Shown here one piece after another: positions 62,265 through 64,000 of a stretch of DNA of 64,000 bases. Source of the stretch: JAFNAG01 sp963824985. Lineage in GTDB: Bacteria > Acidobacteriota > UBA6911. Below the pieces are notes generated by a model that was not told the origin of the DNA, made no database searches, and saw only the letters and a list, made by a program, of their open reading frames with translations. The stretch is from NCBI GenBank assembly GCA_963824985.1, contig CAWGRQ010000024.1, forward strand, positions 317,555 to 381,554, written 5' to 3'. A program made the translations under genes and the position numbers. Position 1 is the stretch's first letter; every line of letters starts with the position of its first letter.

Positions 62265-63527
62265 ATGGAAGATTTCCGTGCTCTGTCCGACGAAGCACTG
62301 CTCAGCGGTCTCGACTCGCTGCTCGCGTTCCAACGTCAAACCTTGGCCGGTGTGCTCGCTTATCTGGGCGAAGTCGAAGAGCGAGAGCTCCACCTCTTGG
62401 CGGCCTACTCTTCGCTCTACGCCTTTTGCCTGGGCCGGCTGCGCATGAGCGAGGACGAAGCCTGCCGGCGCATCGCCGCCGCCCGGCTGGCACGCCGTTT
62501 CCCCGCGGTCTTGCCGCACGTCGAGAGCGGCGCGCTGCACCTGAGCGCGCTCGGGGAGCTTGGCCCCTACCTGACCGGAGACAACCACGAGGAGCTTCTG
62601 CGGGCTGCATCCGGCAAGACCAAGCGCCAGGTCCAAGCGCTGCTTGCCGAGCGATTCCCCAAGCCCGACGTTCCGTCGACCATCCGCAGGCTGGCTGAGC
62701 AGGCGGCGCTCCTCGCGGCCGCTCCGTCGAACCCGCAAGCGAGCGAGAACGAAACCAGTCCGGCGCCGAGCCTCCCCGCGCCAGCGCGGGCAGCGAGCCG
62801 GGTCGAGCCGCTGTCGGCGGCACGCTACGAGGTGCGGTTGACCGCGAGCGAAGAGCTGCGGCAGAAGCTCGAGCTCTGCCAAGACCGGCTCAGTCATATC
62901 AATCCGACCGGCGACCTTGCAGTCGTCATCGAGCGAGCGGTGGACCTCTTGCTTGCCGAGCTGGAGAAGACCCGGCTCGGTAAGACCGAGCGTGCGCGCC
63001 GCGCTGCACCGCCGGCCGACCCAGGGACCGTGACGCGAGCGGCGCGGCGCGAGGTCTTCGAGCGCGACGGCGAGCGCTGCGCTTACGTGGATGAAGAAAC
63101 CGGGCGCCGCTGCGAAGCTCGGTCGCTACTGCAAATCGATCACCAAGAGCCGCGCGCGCTCGGCGGCAGTGGCCAGGTGGACAACCTCAGGTTGCTCTGC
63201 GCCCCGCACAATCGCCTCGTGGCCAAGCAGCGGTTTGGGCGCGAGCACGTGAAGCGAGCCATTTCCGAGCGCCAGCGCGAGAGCGCGCTGAAGAAATTCG
63301 GCGGCGCGGAGGGACGGAGCGACCGACCAACCCACGATGCTCGAGCGACGCTCGAACGTGCGGAGCTCCACGACAAGCTGTCGAGCGGGCTCACTCGCAT
63401 GGGCTTCAAAGCCAAAGAGACGAAGCAGGCACTGGCCGAGGTTTTCGCACAGAAGGACCGAGCCCCCTCGTTGCCGCCCATCGACGAGCTGATGCGGGAA
63501 GCGCTCCGGGTTCTGGCACCGGGCTGA
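62265..63527 (+). CDS. HNH endonuclease
   Basis: The product is 420 residues. The N-terminal 230 residues are helical (LSALGELGPYLTGDNHEELL region), of a kind often found before HNH domains in multi-copy families of myxobacteria-like genomes. The HNH core is REVFERDGERCAYVDEETGR, RRCEARSLLQIDHQEPRALG and GQVDNLRLLCAPHNRLVAKQ, with the catalytic His in IDH, the Asn in DNLR and the last His in APHN; Cys residues suggest a zinc site. It is flanked by X-Y units upstream and an X unit downstream (period about 2.25 kb), so it is part of a repeated element. Very high GC and different codon use from the rest of the window suggest transfer. Confidence 0.85.
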   Translation: MEDFRALSDEALLSGLDSLLAFQRQTLAGVLAYLGEVEERELHLLAAYSSLYAFCLGRLRMSEDEACRRIAAARLARRFPAVLPHVESGALHLSALGELGPYLTGDNHEELLRAASGKTKRQVQALLAERFPKPDVPSTIRRLAEQAALLAAAPSNPQASENETSPAPSLPAPARAASRVEPLSAARYEVRLTASEELRQKLELCQDRLSHINPTGDLAVVIERAVDLLLAELEKTRLGKTERARRAAPPADPGTVTRAARREVFERDGERCAYVDEETGRRCEARSLLQIDHQEPRALGGSGQVDNLRLLCAPHNRLVAKQRFGREHVKRAISERQRESALKKFGGAEGRSDRPTHDARATLERAELHDKLSSGLTRMGFKAKETKQALAEVFAQKDRAPSLPPIDELMREALRVLAPG

Positions 63528-63802
63528 CCCACGACATCGTCGCGTGAAGCCGGAAGCGCGGTAGCTCGACCTGCAACTCGAGGTCGAGCACGCCAGTCGC
63601 TGGGCAGTCGCGCACGCGGCAGCAGCCGGCGAGCGAAGTAGCCCATGCGTGGTCGAGCCGAACATCTACCATCCGACAGAACGTCGGTCGCCGCGGCGGT
63701 GCGCGCCCCGCTACTGCTCTCTGCTCTGAGACTGCGTGCGGGTGCTGGTGCGAATCATGGGTAACGCCGAAGGGGAGTTTGAGATCACGTTCAGTGATCA
63801 CG
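63528..63802. other. Spacer between HNH gene and last X unit
   Basis: No gene seen. GC-rich; probably part of the element. Confidence 0.3.
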
Positions 63803-63984
63803 GCATGCGAGCCAAGCGGCGCGCGATGAACATAGCGAATGCGAGAGCATTCGAGCAGCGCAACCGCTGTTTGTCGTGGCGCACGCGCGGCGTGGGTCGT
63901 GCAACCGTGCTGTGGAGCCTCGACGCGACCGCGTCGCCGCCGTACGATCTCGCTGACTGCCGCTTTTTGCCGCGATCTAGCTAG
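63803..63984. repeat. Repeat unit X, second copy
   Basis: Matches 61554-61738, with ATCTAGCTAG at its end. Position suggests the start of another X-Y-HNH unit running off the window. Confidence 0.8.
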
Positions 63985-64000
63985 CGTGCCTGGGCTTCGA

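Overview
The window reads as an acidobacterial chromosome segment, probably Bryobacter/Solibacter-like or a related group. This rests on the mix of families seen, not on any search. The families are a duplicated-orphan-permease (ADOP, MacB/FtsX-like) coupled to a PadR regulator, VWFA-related secreted proteins, a PadR plus permease-prefix membrane protein pair, and many secreted glycoside hydrolases with Tat-like leaders. No rRNA, tRNA or CRISPR array was recognised.

Layout. 1-21 kb is an eroded accessory region. It holds a VWFA gene split by a 270-bp MITE, truncated GH31 and S41 fragments, a subtilisin-like protease with three lesions, a permease broken by a 7-bp duplication, a VWFA gene, a nucleotidyltransferase pair, a head-to-head IS remnant, a Phd/VapC toxin-antitoxin pair and a truncated GH2 gene. 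It ends with an intact PadR-ADOP operon. 21.6-34.9 kb is the best-preserved and most interesting block. It contains three paralogous ATP-grasp proteins that resemble only the N-terminal part of PEP synthase/PPDK, a nucleotidyltransferase, a metallophosphoesterase, a histidine kinase, an NtrC-type regulator with degenerate AAA+ motifs, and glutamate dehydrogenase. 35-41 kb has a GH38 pseudogene, a secreted esterase-like protein and a second PadR pair. 40-48.3 kb carries two IS91-family transposase remnants and second, nearly identical copies of two segments from the 10-16 kb region: VWFA inverted, and TA plus GH2 start in direct orientation. 48-54 kb has a Gfo/Idh/MocA oxidoreductase, a large secreted glycosidase-like protein and a TPR protein. 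54.2-61.2 kb is a co-directional cluster: a membrane pseudokinase with a PEGA domain, a PAAR spike-tip protein, an unknown hydrophobic protein, a LysM/peptidoglycan-binding protein and a metzincin-like protein. The last 2.8 kb is very GC-rich and repetitive, with an HNH endonuclease gene inside a repeating X-Y unit that looks foreign.

Functional reading. The 21.6-34.9 kb block looks like a nitrogen/energy-linked signalling module in which ATP-grasp proteins lacking the phosphohistidine and PEP-binding domains work with a two-component pair and GdhA. The 54-61 kb block looks like a contractile-injection (T6SS-like) accessory and effector module without Hcp, VgrG or sheath genes in view. The 1-17 kb and 40-48 kb regions show how segmental duplication, IS91-type elements and short palindromic repeats broke up a carbohydrate-hydrolase gene set. 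Some single-base frameshifts, notably in the GH2 gene near 46-47.4 kb, could be assembly errors rather than real decay.
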